From Cellulomonas sp. 73-145 (GTDB lineage: Bacteria; Actinomycetota; Actinomycetes; Actinomycetales; Cellulomonadaceae), in contig MKTI01000006.1 of NCBI GenBank assembly GCA_001898185.1, positions 248,001 through 312,000 of the forward strand: a stretch of DNA of 64,000 bases. The letters are read 5' to 3'. The notes under the pieces were generated by a model that had not been told where the DNA came from, searched no databases, and saw only the letters and a list, made by a program, of their open reading frames with translations. A program made the position numbers and the translations under genes. Numbering within the stretch: the stretch's first letter is position 1; every line of letters begins with the position of its first letter. Below are positions 46,773-54,008 of this stretch, one piece after another.

Positions 46773-48523
46773 GGCACCGGGTGTCCGGACACGGGCACCC
46801 GCACGACGAGGAGGCACAGGTCGTCCTCCTGGGACGTCGCCGCCAGCCGCTGCACCAACCGGTCCCGCACGGCGGTGGCGTCGGCGTCGTCGGGCAACGC
46901 CTGCAGCTCGGCCTCGAGCTGCGCGACTCCCTCGCGCAGCCCACGGTCCCGCCGCTCCACCAGCCCGTCGGTGTAGACCACCAGCGTCGAGCCGGCGGGG
47001 AGGTCGACCGTGTCCTGCTCGCGGCCGGCGGTGTGCGACGTCAGGCCGATGGGGGTGCTGTTCGCCTGGTCCAGGCGGAGCACCTCACCTCCGGGCAGCC
47101 GGACCATCGGCGGCGGATGGCCGGCGCGGGCGTACGTCACCCGGGCGTGGTCGCCCGCCGGCACCCAGTGCAGGTAGACGCACGTGGCGACCTCCGCCAT
47201 GCCGAGGCCCTGCACCAGCTCGTCGAGCCGGTCGAGCACCTCGCGGGGCGGCAGGCCGGCCCAGGCGTGGGACCGCATCAGCGACGCCAGCTGACCCATC
47301 GACGCGGCGGCGCGCAGGTCGTGGCCGACCACGTCGCCGACGGCCAGGCCGATGGCGCCGTCGCGCAGCGGCAGCACGTCGAACCAGTCGCCGCCCACCT
47401 GCGCGTAGCGGGAGGACGGGACGTAGGCGGTGGCGAGGTCGAGGCCGGCGACGGGTTCGACGTGCGGGAGCAGCCGTTGCTGCAGCGTCAGGGCGGCCTC
47501 GCGCTGCGCGAGGTACAGCTGCACGTTGTCGAGCGCCAGGCCGGCCCGGCGGCCGAGGTGGGCCGCGGTGATGGCGGTCTCCGGGCCGAAGCCGTCCGGC
47601 TCGTGGTGCAGCAGGACGAGCACGCCGAGCACCCGGTCACGGGCGCGCAGCTGCACGATCAACGACGAGCCGAGGCCGAGCCGCTCGAGCAGCTGCAGCT
47701 CACGAGGCGTGGTGCGGGACGGCAGGTCGGCGCGGTCGACCGGCATCGGCTCCGGCACCAGCTCGACGCTGCTGTCCAGGGCGGTGCGGATCCGGGGGGA
47801 ACGCTCGAGCCACAGGCCCGTCTGCTCCTCGAGCTGCGCGGCCGCCCGCGCCAGGTGCGGGTCCGTGGCGACGACGTGGACGCGCTCGAACCGGCCGCGG
47901 TCGCCGACGACGGCGACGAACCCCCAGCTGGCCAGCGCCGGGACCACCACGTCCGCCAGCGCGTCGACCGCCGTCTCGTAGTCCAGGTGCCGCGCGAGCT
48001 CGTCGCTGACGGCACGCAGCAGGTCCAGCCGGGAGCTCGTCTGGCGGGCCAGCTCGAGCTCCAGGTCCCGTGCGTCGTCGACCCCGACCTGGGCCGTGAC
48101 GTCCAGCTGCGCGCCGACCAGGTGCGTCACCTGCCCGTCGGCGTCGTGCACCGGGCTGATCACGACGCGGTTCCAGAACACCGACCCGTCGCGGCGGTAG
48201 TTCAGCAGCACCTCGCTGACCGGCCTCCCGGCGCGCACCGCCTCCCGGAGGCGTCGCACGGCGGCCCGGTCCGTCGCCGGACCCTGCAGGAACCGGCAGT
48301 TGCGGCCCAGCGCCTCCACCCGGCTGTAACCCGTCAGGCGCGTGAAGGCGTCGTTCACCCACACCAGCGGCTGATCCGGGGCCTGGGCGTCGGAGAGGGT
48401 GAGCGGCAGGTCGCCGACCGTGACGGCCAGCGCGAGCAGCCGCTCGTCGGGCGCCTGCGCCAGCAGCTCACCGGGCAGCGGTGTCCCGCCGGGCGGTGTG
48501 CGGTGCCCCGCCGTGGCCGTCAT
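46763..48523 (-). CDS. LOV-GAF-PP2C (SpoIIE) phosphatase, probable blue-light sensor
   Basis: 586 aa. LOV/PAS domain at about residues 30-145: photoactive signature GRNCRFLQGPATD with Cys76, flavin-contact asparagines in LNYRRDGSVFWNRV and Gln139 in VGAQLDVT. GAF domain follows (roughly 150-330), then a SpoIIE-type PP2C phosphatase domain: YAQVGGDWFDVLPL, GLAVGDVVGHDLRAAA, VVYTDGLVERR and SQEDDLCLLVVRV supply the metal-binding aspartates. Such phosphatases typically act on anti-anti-sigma factors; no STAS or anti-sigma gene lies in the window. ATG overlaps the MFS stop by 4 bases. Confidence 0.92.
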   Translation of the reverse strand: MTATAGHRTPPGGTPLPGELLAQAPDERLLALAVTVGDLPLTLSDAQAPDQPLVWVNDAFTRLTGYSRVEALGRNCRFLQGPATDRAAVRRLREAVRAGRPVSEVLLNYRRDGSVFWNRVVISPVHDADGQVTHLVGAQLDVTAQVGVDDARDLELELARQTSSRLDLLRAVSDELARHLDYETAVDALADVVVPALASWGFVAVVGDRGRFERVHVVATDPHLARAAAQLEEQTGLWLERSPRIRTALDSSVELVPEPMPVDRADLPSRTTPRELQLLERLGLGSSLIVQLRARDRVLGVLVLLHHEPDGFGPETAITAAHLGRRAGLALDNVQLYLAQREAALTLQQRLLPHVEPVAGLDLATAYVPSSRYAQVGGDWFDVLPLRDGAIGLAVGDVVGHDLRAAASMGQLASLMRSHAWAGLPPREVLDRLDELVQGLGMAEVATCVYLHWVPAGDHARVTYARAGHPPPMVRLPGGEVLRLDQANSTPIGLTSHTAGREQDTVDLPAGSTLVVYTDGLVERRDRGLREGVAQLEAELQALPDDADATAVRDRLVQRLAATSQEDDLCLLVVRVPVSGHPVPQP

Positions 48524-49830
48524 GACCGCACGCTCTCGGCAGGCAGCGGGCCGACGGCGTGGGCACGGTTCGACGCCCGCCCGTACACCACGGCCGAGCC
48601 GAGGTAGCCGACGGCCAGCGCGAGGAACAGGCCGCGGGACCAGCCGGTGTCCGGCAGCGTGACGGCGCCGAGCGCGGCTGCGCCGACGAAGGCAGCGTTG
48701 TAGAGGACGTCGTAGAGGGCGAACGCGCGGCCGCGGTACGCGTCCGCGGTGTCCCGCTGCACGATCGTGTCGACCGCGATCTTGGCCGACTGCGCCGCCA
48801 GGCCGAGCGTCGCGGCGGCGACCAGCACCACGGGCAGCGCCATGGTGACCACCAGCATCAGCTGGCTGACGGTGGCCACCACCAGGCAGACGACGATCCA
48901 CCGCTGCGGGCCCAGGCGCGGGCTCAGCACGGGCGTGACCACCACGGCGAGCGCGAAGCCGATCGCGGAGGCACCGAGCACGGTCGCGAAGGTGCGCAGC
49001 CCGGCGTCGACGTCCGACGGCGAGCTGAGCAGGTTGCGCGAGATGAGGATGCTCGCCATGAAGACGACGCCGTAGCAGAAGCGGTGCCACGCCATGATCG
49101 CGAGCGCCTCGGCGGGGGTCCGCCGGGCCACCAGGTACCGGGCACCCGCGCCGAGCTCCCGCGCGACCACGCCCAGCGCTCGGCGCACCGGCATCGCCAC
49201 CGGCTCGTCCGGCCCCAGCTGGTCGCGCGCGATGCGGCCGGCGAGGGTGGACGCCGTCCCCATCACCAGGGCCGCGACCACCAGGGCGATCGCGTCCCGT
49301 TCCCGTCCGGCGGGCATCAGCCGGCCGAGCACGAAGCCGAGCAGCGCGCCGATCCCTGCCGACGCCGCACCGAGCGTCGGGGTCAACGAGTTGGCGGTGA
49401 GCAGCAACGGGCCGTCGACCACCTTGGGCAAGGACGCCGACAGGGCCGCCAGCAGGAACCGGTTGACGGAGAGCGTCACCAGCGCCAGGACGTAGACCAG
49501 TGGTCCGACGCCGTGCACCAGCATCACCACGGCGATCGTCAGCGTCAGCGCGACGCGGACCAGGTTGCCGTACAGCAGCACCTGCCGACGACGCCACCGG
49601 TCCAGCAGCACACCCGCCCACGGACCCACCACGGTGAACGGCAGCAGCAGCACGGCGAAGGCCGCCGCGACCCCGGTGGCGGTGCTGGCCGTCTCCGGCG
49701 AGAAGAAGAACAGCGTCGCCAGACCCACCTGGAACATGCCGTCCGCGCACTGGCTGACCAGCCGGACCGCGAACAGGCGCCGGAAACCCACGAGCGGCCA
49801 GAGCCGTCTGAGGTCCTCGGTCACCTGCAC
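48520..49830 (-). CDS. Major facilitator superfamily transporter
   Basis: 436 aa, about twelve hydrophobic segments. The loop-2 motif appears as GVLLDRWRRRQVLLYGN, the MFS_1 signature. The ending has YDVLYNAAFVGAAALGAVTLPDTGWSRGLFLALAVGYLG, then a hydrophilic tail. The pattern resembles proton-driven drug/metabolite exporters but substrate cannot be told. It lies between the hydrolase fusion and the LOV phosphatase, overlapping the latter's start. Confidence 0.92.
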   Translation of the reverse strand: MQVTEDLRRLWPLVGFRRLFAVRLVSQCADGMFQVGLATLFFFSPETASTATGVAAAFAVLLLPFTVVGPWAGVLLDRWRRRQVLLYGNLVRVALTLTIAVVMLVHGVGPLVYVLALVTLSVNRFLLAALSASLPKVVDGPLLLTANSLTPTLGAASAGIGALLGFVLGRLMPAGRERDAIALVVAALVMGTASTLAGRIARDQLGPDEPVAMPVRRALGVVARELGAGARYLVARRTPAEALAIMAWHRFCYGVVFMASILISRNLLSSPSDVDAGLRTFATVLGASAIGFALAVVVTPVLSPRLGPQRWIVVCLVVATVSQLMLVVTMALPVVLVAAATLGLAAQSAKIAVDTIVQRDTADAYRGRAFALYDVLYNAAFVGAAALGAVTLPDTGWSRGLFLALAVGYLGSAVVYGRASNRAHAVGPLPAESVRS

Positions 49831-49880
49831 GGACTCAGGCTAAGCGCAGGTTTCTCCGGCGCCACGCCGGGGCGCCGACC

Positions 49881-51212
49881 TCACCCGCTCGGCGGAATGC
49901 GCAGCAGGTGCGCGGTGAACCAGTCGCGGGCTAGGGCCGCCACCTCGTCGAGCGCCCCCGGTTCCTCGAACAGGTGCGTCGCGCAGCCGACCACCGCCAG
50001 GGCCTGCGGGCAGCGCAGCAGGGCCGCGGCCTGCCGGTTGAGGTCGAGGACGGCGGTGTCCGCCCCTCCGACGATCAGCAGGGTCGGGGCCCGCACCTCG
50101 GCGAGCCGGGCGCGAGCCAGGTCCGGTCGGCCCCCGCGGGACACGACCGCCGAGATCTCGGCCCCGAGCCCCGCGGCGGCCCAGAGCGCCGCGGCCGCCC
50201 CCGTGCTCGCACCGAAGTACCCGATGCGGCAGGACGCGGCGTCGGGCCGGCCCTGCAACCAGCGCGTCGCGGCGACGAGCCGGCCCGCCAGCAGCTCGAC
50301 GTCGAACACGTTCGACCGGTCCAGCTCCTCCTCGGGGCTCAGCAGGTCCAGGAGCAGCGTGCCGAGCCCGGCCTCCCTGAGGACCTCCGCGACGTAGCGG
50401 TTGCGGGGGCTGTGCCTGCTGCTGCCGCTGCCGTGCGCGAACACGACGACGCCGACCGCAGGTTCCGGCAGGTAGAGGTGGGCACCCACCGTGACGGAGC
50501 GCGCGGGGCCGCCGACGGGGATCACGACGTCCTCGTCGGCATCCGTCCCGGCCGTGCAGGGATGGAGCGGGACCGCGCGTGCGGCGGCGGCGTCCAGCAG
50601 GAGGACGACCTCGTCGTCCGTCGTCGAGGAGAAGTCGCGGTAGTGCGCCCCGACGGCCCGGAACGTGCGCGGGGTCGCGACGCACACGACCTCGTCGGCC
50701 TCCCGCAGGTCCTGCACCACGTCCGCCGGCGCGACCGGGACCGCCGCGACCACGCGCGCGGCGCCGAGCGAGCGGGCCACCGTGCACGCGACGCGCATGG
50801 TGCTGCCCGTCGCGATCCCGTCGTCGACCACCACCGCGACGCGTCCCGTCAGGTCGACCCGCGCCCGGCCGCTGCGCAGCCGGGCGACCCGCGAGTCCAG
50901 CTCGATCCGCTCCCGTCGCTCCACCTCCGCGACGTCGTCCTCGGGCACGCCGACCGACGTCAGGACGTGGTGGTCGAGCACCCGAGCGCCGCCCTCGCCG
51001 ATGGCGCCCATCGCGAGCTCCGGCTGGAACGGAACGCCGAGCTTCCGCACGACGATGACGTCGAGCGGTGCGCCCAACGTCTGCGCCACCTCGTACGCCA
51101 CGGGCACCCCACCCCGTGGCAGCCCCAGCACCACCACGCCCTGACCCCGCAGCGGTTCCAGCAGCCGCGCGAGCGCGCGCCCGGCATCCACCCGGTCAGC
51201 GAAGAGGGTCAT
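49881..51212 (-). CDS. Phosphoribosyltransferase / dienelactone-hydrolase-like fusion
   Basis: 443 aa, two domains. Residues 1-210: type I phosphoribosyltransferase with VVLGLPRGGVPVAYEV and the PRPP motif VVVDDGIATGSTM. Residues about 225-443: alpha/beta hydrolase, with VVFAHGSGSSRHSPRNR, nucleophile serine in GYFGASTGAAAAL, acid GGADTAV and a final histidine in GCATHLFEEP. Similar fusions occur in mycobacterial hypoxia (DosR) genes next to small heat-shock proteins. Here Hsp20 is encoded just upstream, which supports a stress role. Substrates unknown. Confidence 0.9.
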   Translation of the reverse strand: MTLFADRVDAGRALARLLEPLRGQGVVVLGLPRGGVPVAYEVAQTLGAPLDVIVVRKLGVPFQPELAMGAIGEGGARVLDHHVLTSVGVPEDDVAEVERRERIELDSRVARLRSGRARVDLTGRVAVVVDDGIATGSTMRVACTVARSLGAARVVAAVPVAPADVVQDLREADEVVCVATPRTFRAVGAHYRDFSSTTDDEVVLLLDAAAARAVPLHPCTAGTDADEDVVIPVGGPARSVTVGAHLYLPEPAVGVVVFAHGSGSSRHSPRNRYVAEVLREAGLGTLLLDLLSPEEELDRSNVFDVELLAGRLVAATRWLQGRPDAASCRIGYFGASTGAAAALWAAAGLGAEISAVVSRGGRPDLARARLAEVRAPTLLIVGGADTAVLDLNRQAAALLRCPQALAVVGCATHLFEEPGALDEVAALARDWFTAHLLRIPPSG

Positions 51213-51233
51213 GGGTGCACCTCCGCCCCTGCC

Positions 51234-51271
51234 GGCGTCCCTCCTCGGGTTCCCCGAGCGGGAGGGACGCC
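51234..51271 (-). terminator. Hairpin between hsp20 and the fusion gene
   Basis: GGCGTCCCTCC at 51234-51244 pairs perfectly with its complement at 51261-51271, and TCGGG/CCCGA extends the stem inward. It lies in the 126-base gap after the hsp20 stop. Confidence 0.6.
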
Positions 51272-51278
51272 ACGACGT

Positions 51279-51300
51279 GCCGCCGCGGGGGTGCGGCGGC
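51279..51300 (-). terminator. Second hairpin between hsp20 and the fusion gene
   Basis: GCCGCCGC pairs with GCGGCGGC around a 6-base loop (8 bp), immediately after the hsp20 stop side of the gap. Together with the neighbouring hairpin it probably limits read-through. Confidence 0.5.
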
Positions 51301-51338
51301 GTGCGGTCACGCCACAGCCGGTGCGCGTCCAGGCCGGC

Positions 51339-51749
51339 TCAGGCTCGGGCGACGGAGATCTTCACGGGCTCCGACGGCCGTCCGGCCGTGGTCGGCAGCC
51401 GCACCTCCAGCACGCCGTCGCGGTACGTCGCGGTCACGTCCGTCTCGGAGCAGCCGGCCGGCAGCGGGATGCTCCGCGCGAACGAGCCGTAGCGGAACTC
51501 CGAGCGGTAGGAGTCCTTGCCCTTGTGCTCGGACCTCTCCTCGCGCTCGGCTCTGATGTGCAGGGTCCCGTCCGCCACCGTCAGCTCGACGTCCTTGTCG
51601 GGGTCGACCCCGGGCAGCTCCGCCCGGACGACCAGCGCCCCGTTCTCGACGTACTCCTCGACACGCAGCCAGGGCTTGTCCCAGTCGCCCTCGACGAACC
51701 GGCGGAACATCTCGGGCAGCTCGACCCGGTCGCGTCGCACGATAGCCAT
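51339..51749 (-). CDS. Hsp20/alpha-crystallin family small heat-shock protein
   Basis: 136 aa from ATG 51749, with GGGAGG upstream. The alpha-crystallin domain shows VVRAELPGVDPDKDVELTVADGTLHIRAERE and the GVLEVRLPT motif near the end. It acts as an ATP-independent holdase chaperone. It is the first gene before the fusion, MFS and LOV-PP2C genes on the same strand. A 25-base inverted repeat lies 21 bases upstream of the ATG. Confidence 0.95.
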   Translation of the reverse strand: MAIVRRDRVELPEMFRRFVEGDWDKPWLRVEEYVENGALVVRAELPGVDPDKDVELTVADGTLHIRAEREERSEHKGKDSYRSEFRYGSFARSIPLPAGCSETDVTATYRDGVLEVRLPTTAGRPSEPVKISVARA

Positions 51750-51769
51750 CGCCGACCTCCCTCGGTCAC

Positions 51770-51794
51770 GGTGGGCGACTGCACCGTCCCCACC
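51770..51794 (-). promoter_or_regulatory. Inverted repeat upstream of hsp20
   Basis: GGTGGG...CCCACC arms, with inner GAC/GTC elements, 25 bases in all. The position suits an operator. It is not a good HspR (CTTGAGT) or CIRCE site, and differs in spacing from a DosR box. Confidence 0.45.
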
Positions 51795-51869
51795 ACGTTT
51801 CACGCTAGACCTGGCAGGGCGCTCGGGCGCCACCCGATCGCCTTCTCACCCCGACGTAGACGCAGAAGT

Positions 51870-51896
51870 GCCCCGCCACCCTCTCGGGTGCGGGGC
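51870..51896 (-). terminator. Terminator of the padR-ino1 operon
   Basis: GCCCCGC and ACCC pair with GGGT and GCGGGGC around TCTC with a single bulged C. It follows the inositol-phosphate synthase stop by 35 bases. Confidence 0.65.
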
Positions 51897-51930
51897 CCTT
51901 CTCGCGTCAGCTCAGAGCACGAGGCTCAGG

Positions 51931-53025
51931 TCAGCGCTCGTTCTCGCCGCGGATGAACGCCTCGAGCGCGGCGCGCCCGGCGGTGTCCTCCATCTGGACC
52001 GGCGGGGACTTCATCAGGTAGGTCGCCGCGGACAGGATCGGGCCACCGATCCCACGGTCCTTGGCGATCTTCGCGGCGCGGATCGCGTCGATGATGATGC
52101 CGGCCGAGTTCGGGGAGTCCCACACCTCGAGCTTGTACTCGAGGTTCAGGGGCACCTCGCCGAACGCGCGGCCCTCGAGGCGGACGTACGCCCACTTGCG
52201 GTCGTCGAGCCACGCGACGTAGTCGGACGGGCCGATGTGGACGTTGCGGTCCTCCTTCTTGCCCGACAGCGGACCGTCGTTCAGGTTGGAGGTGACCGAC
52301 TGGGTCTTGGAGAGCTTCTTGGACTGCAGGCGCTCGCGCTCCAGCATGTTCTTGAAGTCCATGTTGCCGCCGACGTTCAGCTGGTACGTGCGGTCCAGGA
52401 TGACGCCGCGGTCCTCGAACAGGCGGGCCAGCACGCGGTGCGTGATGGTGGCGCCGACCTGCGACTTGATGTCGTCGCCGACGATCGGCACGCCGGCGTC
52501 CTCGAACTTCTTGGCCCACACCGGGTCGGACGCGATGAACACGGGCAGGGCGTTGACGAACGCCACACCGGCGTCGATGCAGCACTGCGCGTAGTACTTG
52601 TCGGCGATCTCGGAGCCCACGGGCAGGTAGGAGACCAGCACGTCGACCTTGGCGTCCTTGAGCGCCTGGACGATGTCGACCGGCTCGGCGTCCGACTCCT
52701 CGATGGTCTCGGAGTAGTACTTGCCGAGGCCGTCGTTGGTCACGCCACGCTGCACCGGCACGCCCAGCGGGGGCACGTCGGAGATCTTGATGGTGTTGTT
52801 CTCCGACGCGAAGATCGCCTCGGACAGGTCGAAGCCGACCTTCTTCGCGTCGACGTCGAACGCCGCCACGAACTCGACGTCACGGACGTGGTACGGGCCG
52901 AACTGCACGTGCATCAGGCCCGGCACCTTGGTGTCGACATCGGCGTCGCGGTAGTACTGGACGCCCTGGACCAGCGACGAGGCGCAGTTGCCCACGCCGA
53001 CGATGGCCACGCGGATGGAGGTCAT
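51931..53025 (-). CDS. ino1: Inositol-3-phosphate synthase
   Basis: 364-aa NAD enzyme converting glucose 6-phosphate to inositol 3-phosphate, the first step toward mycothiol and phosphatidylinositol in actinobacteria. [16 protein letters not shown] forms the NAD site, followed by VKIISDVPP-like [45 protein letters not shown] and [11 protein letters not shown] with NVGGNMDF(K)NM. It overlaps the upstream padR gene by 4 bases. Length fits the prokaryotic MIPS family. Confidence 0.96.
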   Translation of the reverse strand: MTSIRVAIVGVGNCASSLVQGVQYYRDADVDTKVPGLMHVQFGPYHVRDVEFVAAFDVDAKKVGFDLSEAIFASENNTIKISDVPPLGVPVQRGVTNDGLGKYYSETIEESDAEPVDIVQALKDAKVDVLVSYLPVGSEIADKYYAQCCIDAGVAFVNALPVFIASDPVWAKKFEDAGVPIVGDDIKSQVGATITHRVLARLFEDRGVILDRTYQLNVGGNMDFKNMLERERLQSKKLSKTQSVTSNLNDGPLSGKKEDRNVHIGPSDYVAWLDDRKWAYVRLEGRAFGEVPLNLEYKLEVWDSPNSAGIIIDAIRAAKIAKDRGIGGPILSAATYLMKSPPVQMEDTAGRAALEAFIRGENER

Positions 53026-53687
53026 CCTCGCTCCTTCTCAGTGTGCGCCGGGGCGGGGTTGCTCTCGGCGTGGATCTCGGGACTGGCCGGACGGCCGGTC
53101 CTCTTGGTCGGTGCGACGGAGCGCGCGGGACGCACGCTCCGCTCGTTGTCGATGAGGCCGTCGAGCCAGCGCACCTCGCGCTCGACCTGCTCCAGGCCGT
53201 GCCGCTGCAGCTCGAGGGTGTACTCGTCCATGCGCTCGCGGGTGCGGTTCAGCGACTGCCGGACCACCTCGAGGCGCTCGGTCAGCCGGGTGCGGCGTCC
53301 CTCGAGGATCCGCAGCCGCGTCTCGGCGTCCGTCTGCGCGAAGAACGCGAAGCGGACGTCGAAGTTCTCGTCCTCCCAGGTCGCGGGCCCGGACGAGGCC
53401 AGCACCTGCTGCAGGTGCTCCTTGCCCTCGGCGGTCAGCTCGTAGACGATGCGCGCCCGCTTGCTGGCCACGGCGCGCTCGACCCCGACGGTGGCGGTCG
53501 ACTCGGCGCCGACGATCAACCCACGCTCGGCGAGCGACCGCAGCGCCGGGTACAGGGAGCCGTAGGACAGGGCGCGGAAACTGCCCAGCACCAGGTTGAG
53601 CCGCTTGCGCAGCTCGTACCCGTGCATCGGCGACTCGGCGAGCAGGCCCAGGATGGCCGGCTCGAGGACGTCGGTCCGTCCGTGCAC
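53022..53687 (-). CDS. PadR family transcriptional regulator
   Basis: 221 aa. The winged-HTH PadR domain starts [24 protein letters not shown] and has [25 protein letters not shown]. The C-terminal half is coiled coil ([46 protein letters not shown]), with a basic disordered end. GTG start at 53687 after a purine-rich GAGGGGG. A PadR next to ino1 is the common actinobacterial arrangement, and likely represses the operon through the nearby palindrome. Confidence 0.92.
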   Translation of the reverse strand: MHGRTDVLEPAILGLLAESPMHGYELRKRLNLVLGSFRALSYGSLYPALRSLAERGLIVGAESTATVGVERAVASKRARIVYELTAEGKEHLQQVLASSGPATWEDENFDVRFAFFAQTDAETRLRILEGRRTRLTERLEVVRQSLNRTRERMDEYTLELQRHGLEQVEREVRWLDGLIDNERSVRPARSVAPTKRTGRPASPEIHAESNPAPAHTEKERG

Positions 53688-54008
53688 GGCTCACCCCCTC
53701 GGCGTACTGTCGGACGACGCCGCAGCGCCGATGTATCAACTCGATACATCTGCAGAGTACGTCGAGTCGATGTGTCGGCACAACCCGCTTGTGCGCGGAG
53801 ACCAGCCCGAGACGGCGCTCCGGCGCCTGCGGAGGCCCGGCGGTCGGCACGCGGAGCCTTCGCGCCGATCCGGTGAAAGTTGGCCGGTGACGGCGGCTGA
53901 GCGGCCCTCGCAGGGGGTGGTCCCCCATACTGCTGTGAGTCCTGGGCGCCCGTTCAGCCCTGCCTGGCGCGTCGGGACCGTCCCCGTCGTCGTCCGGAAG
54001 GTCCTGCG
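53688..54008. other. Divergent region between padR-ino1 and the penicillin-binding protein
   Basis: 321 bases. Besides the PadR-type palindrome (53730-53750), I see a weak -10 (CATACT at 53926-53931) and a GGGGG...CCCCC hairpin around 53913-53925, near the PBP side. No convincing gene. Confidence 0.5.
53730..53750. promoter_or_regulatory. Candidate PadR operator
   Basis: GATGTATC-AACTC-GATACATC: 8-base perfect arms with a 5-base spacer, 43 bases upstream of the padR GTG. ATGT...ACAT half-sites match the type recognised by PadR proteins. Confidence 0.6.

Noticed and set aside
51770..51794. A DosR box before hsp20
   Set aside because: The half-sites are 6 bases apart rather than 4 and one position is wrong, so I call it only an inverted repeat.
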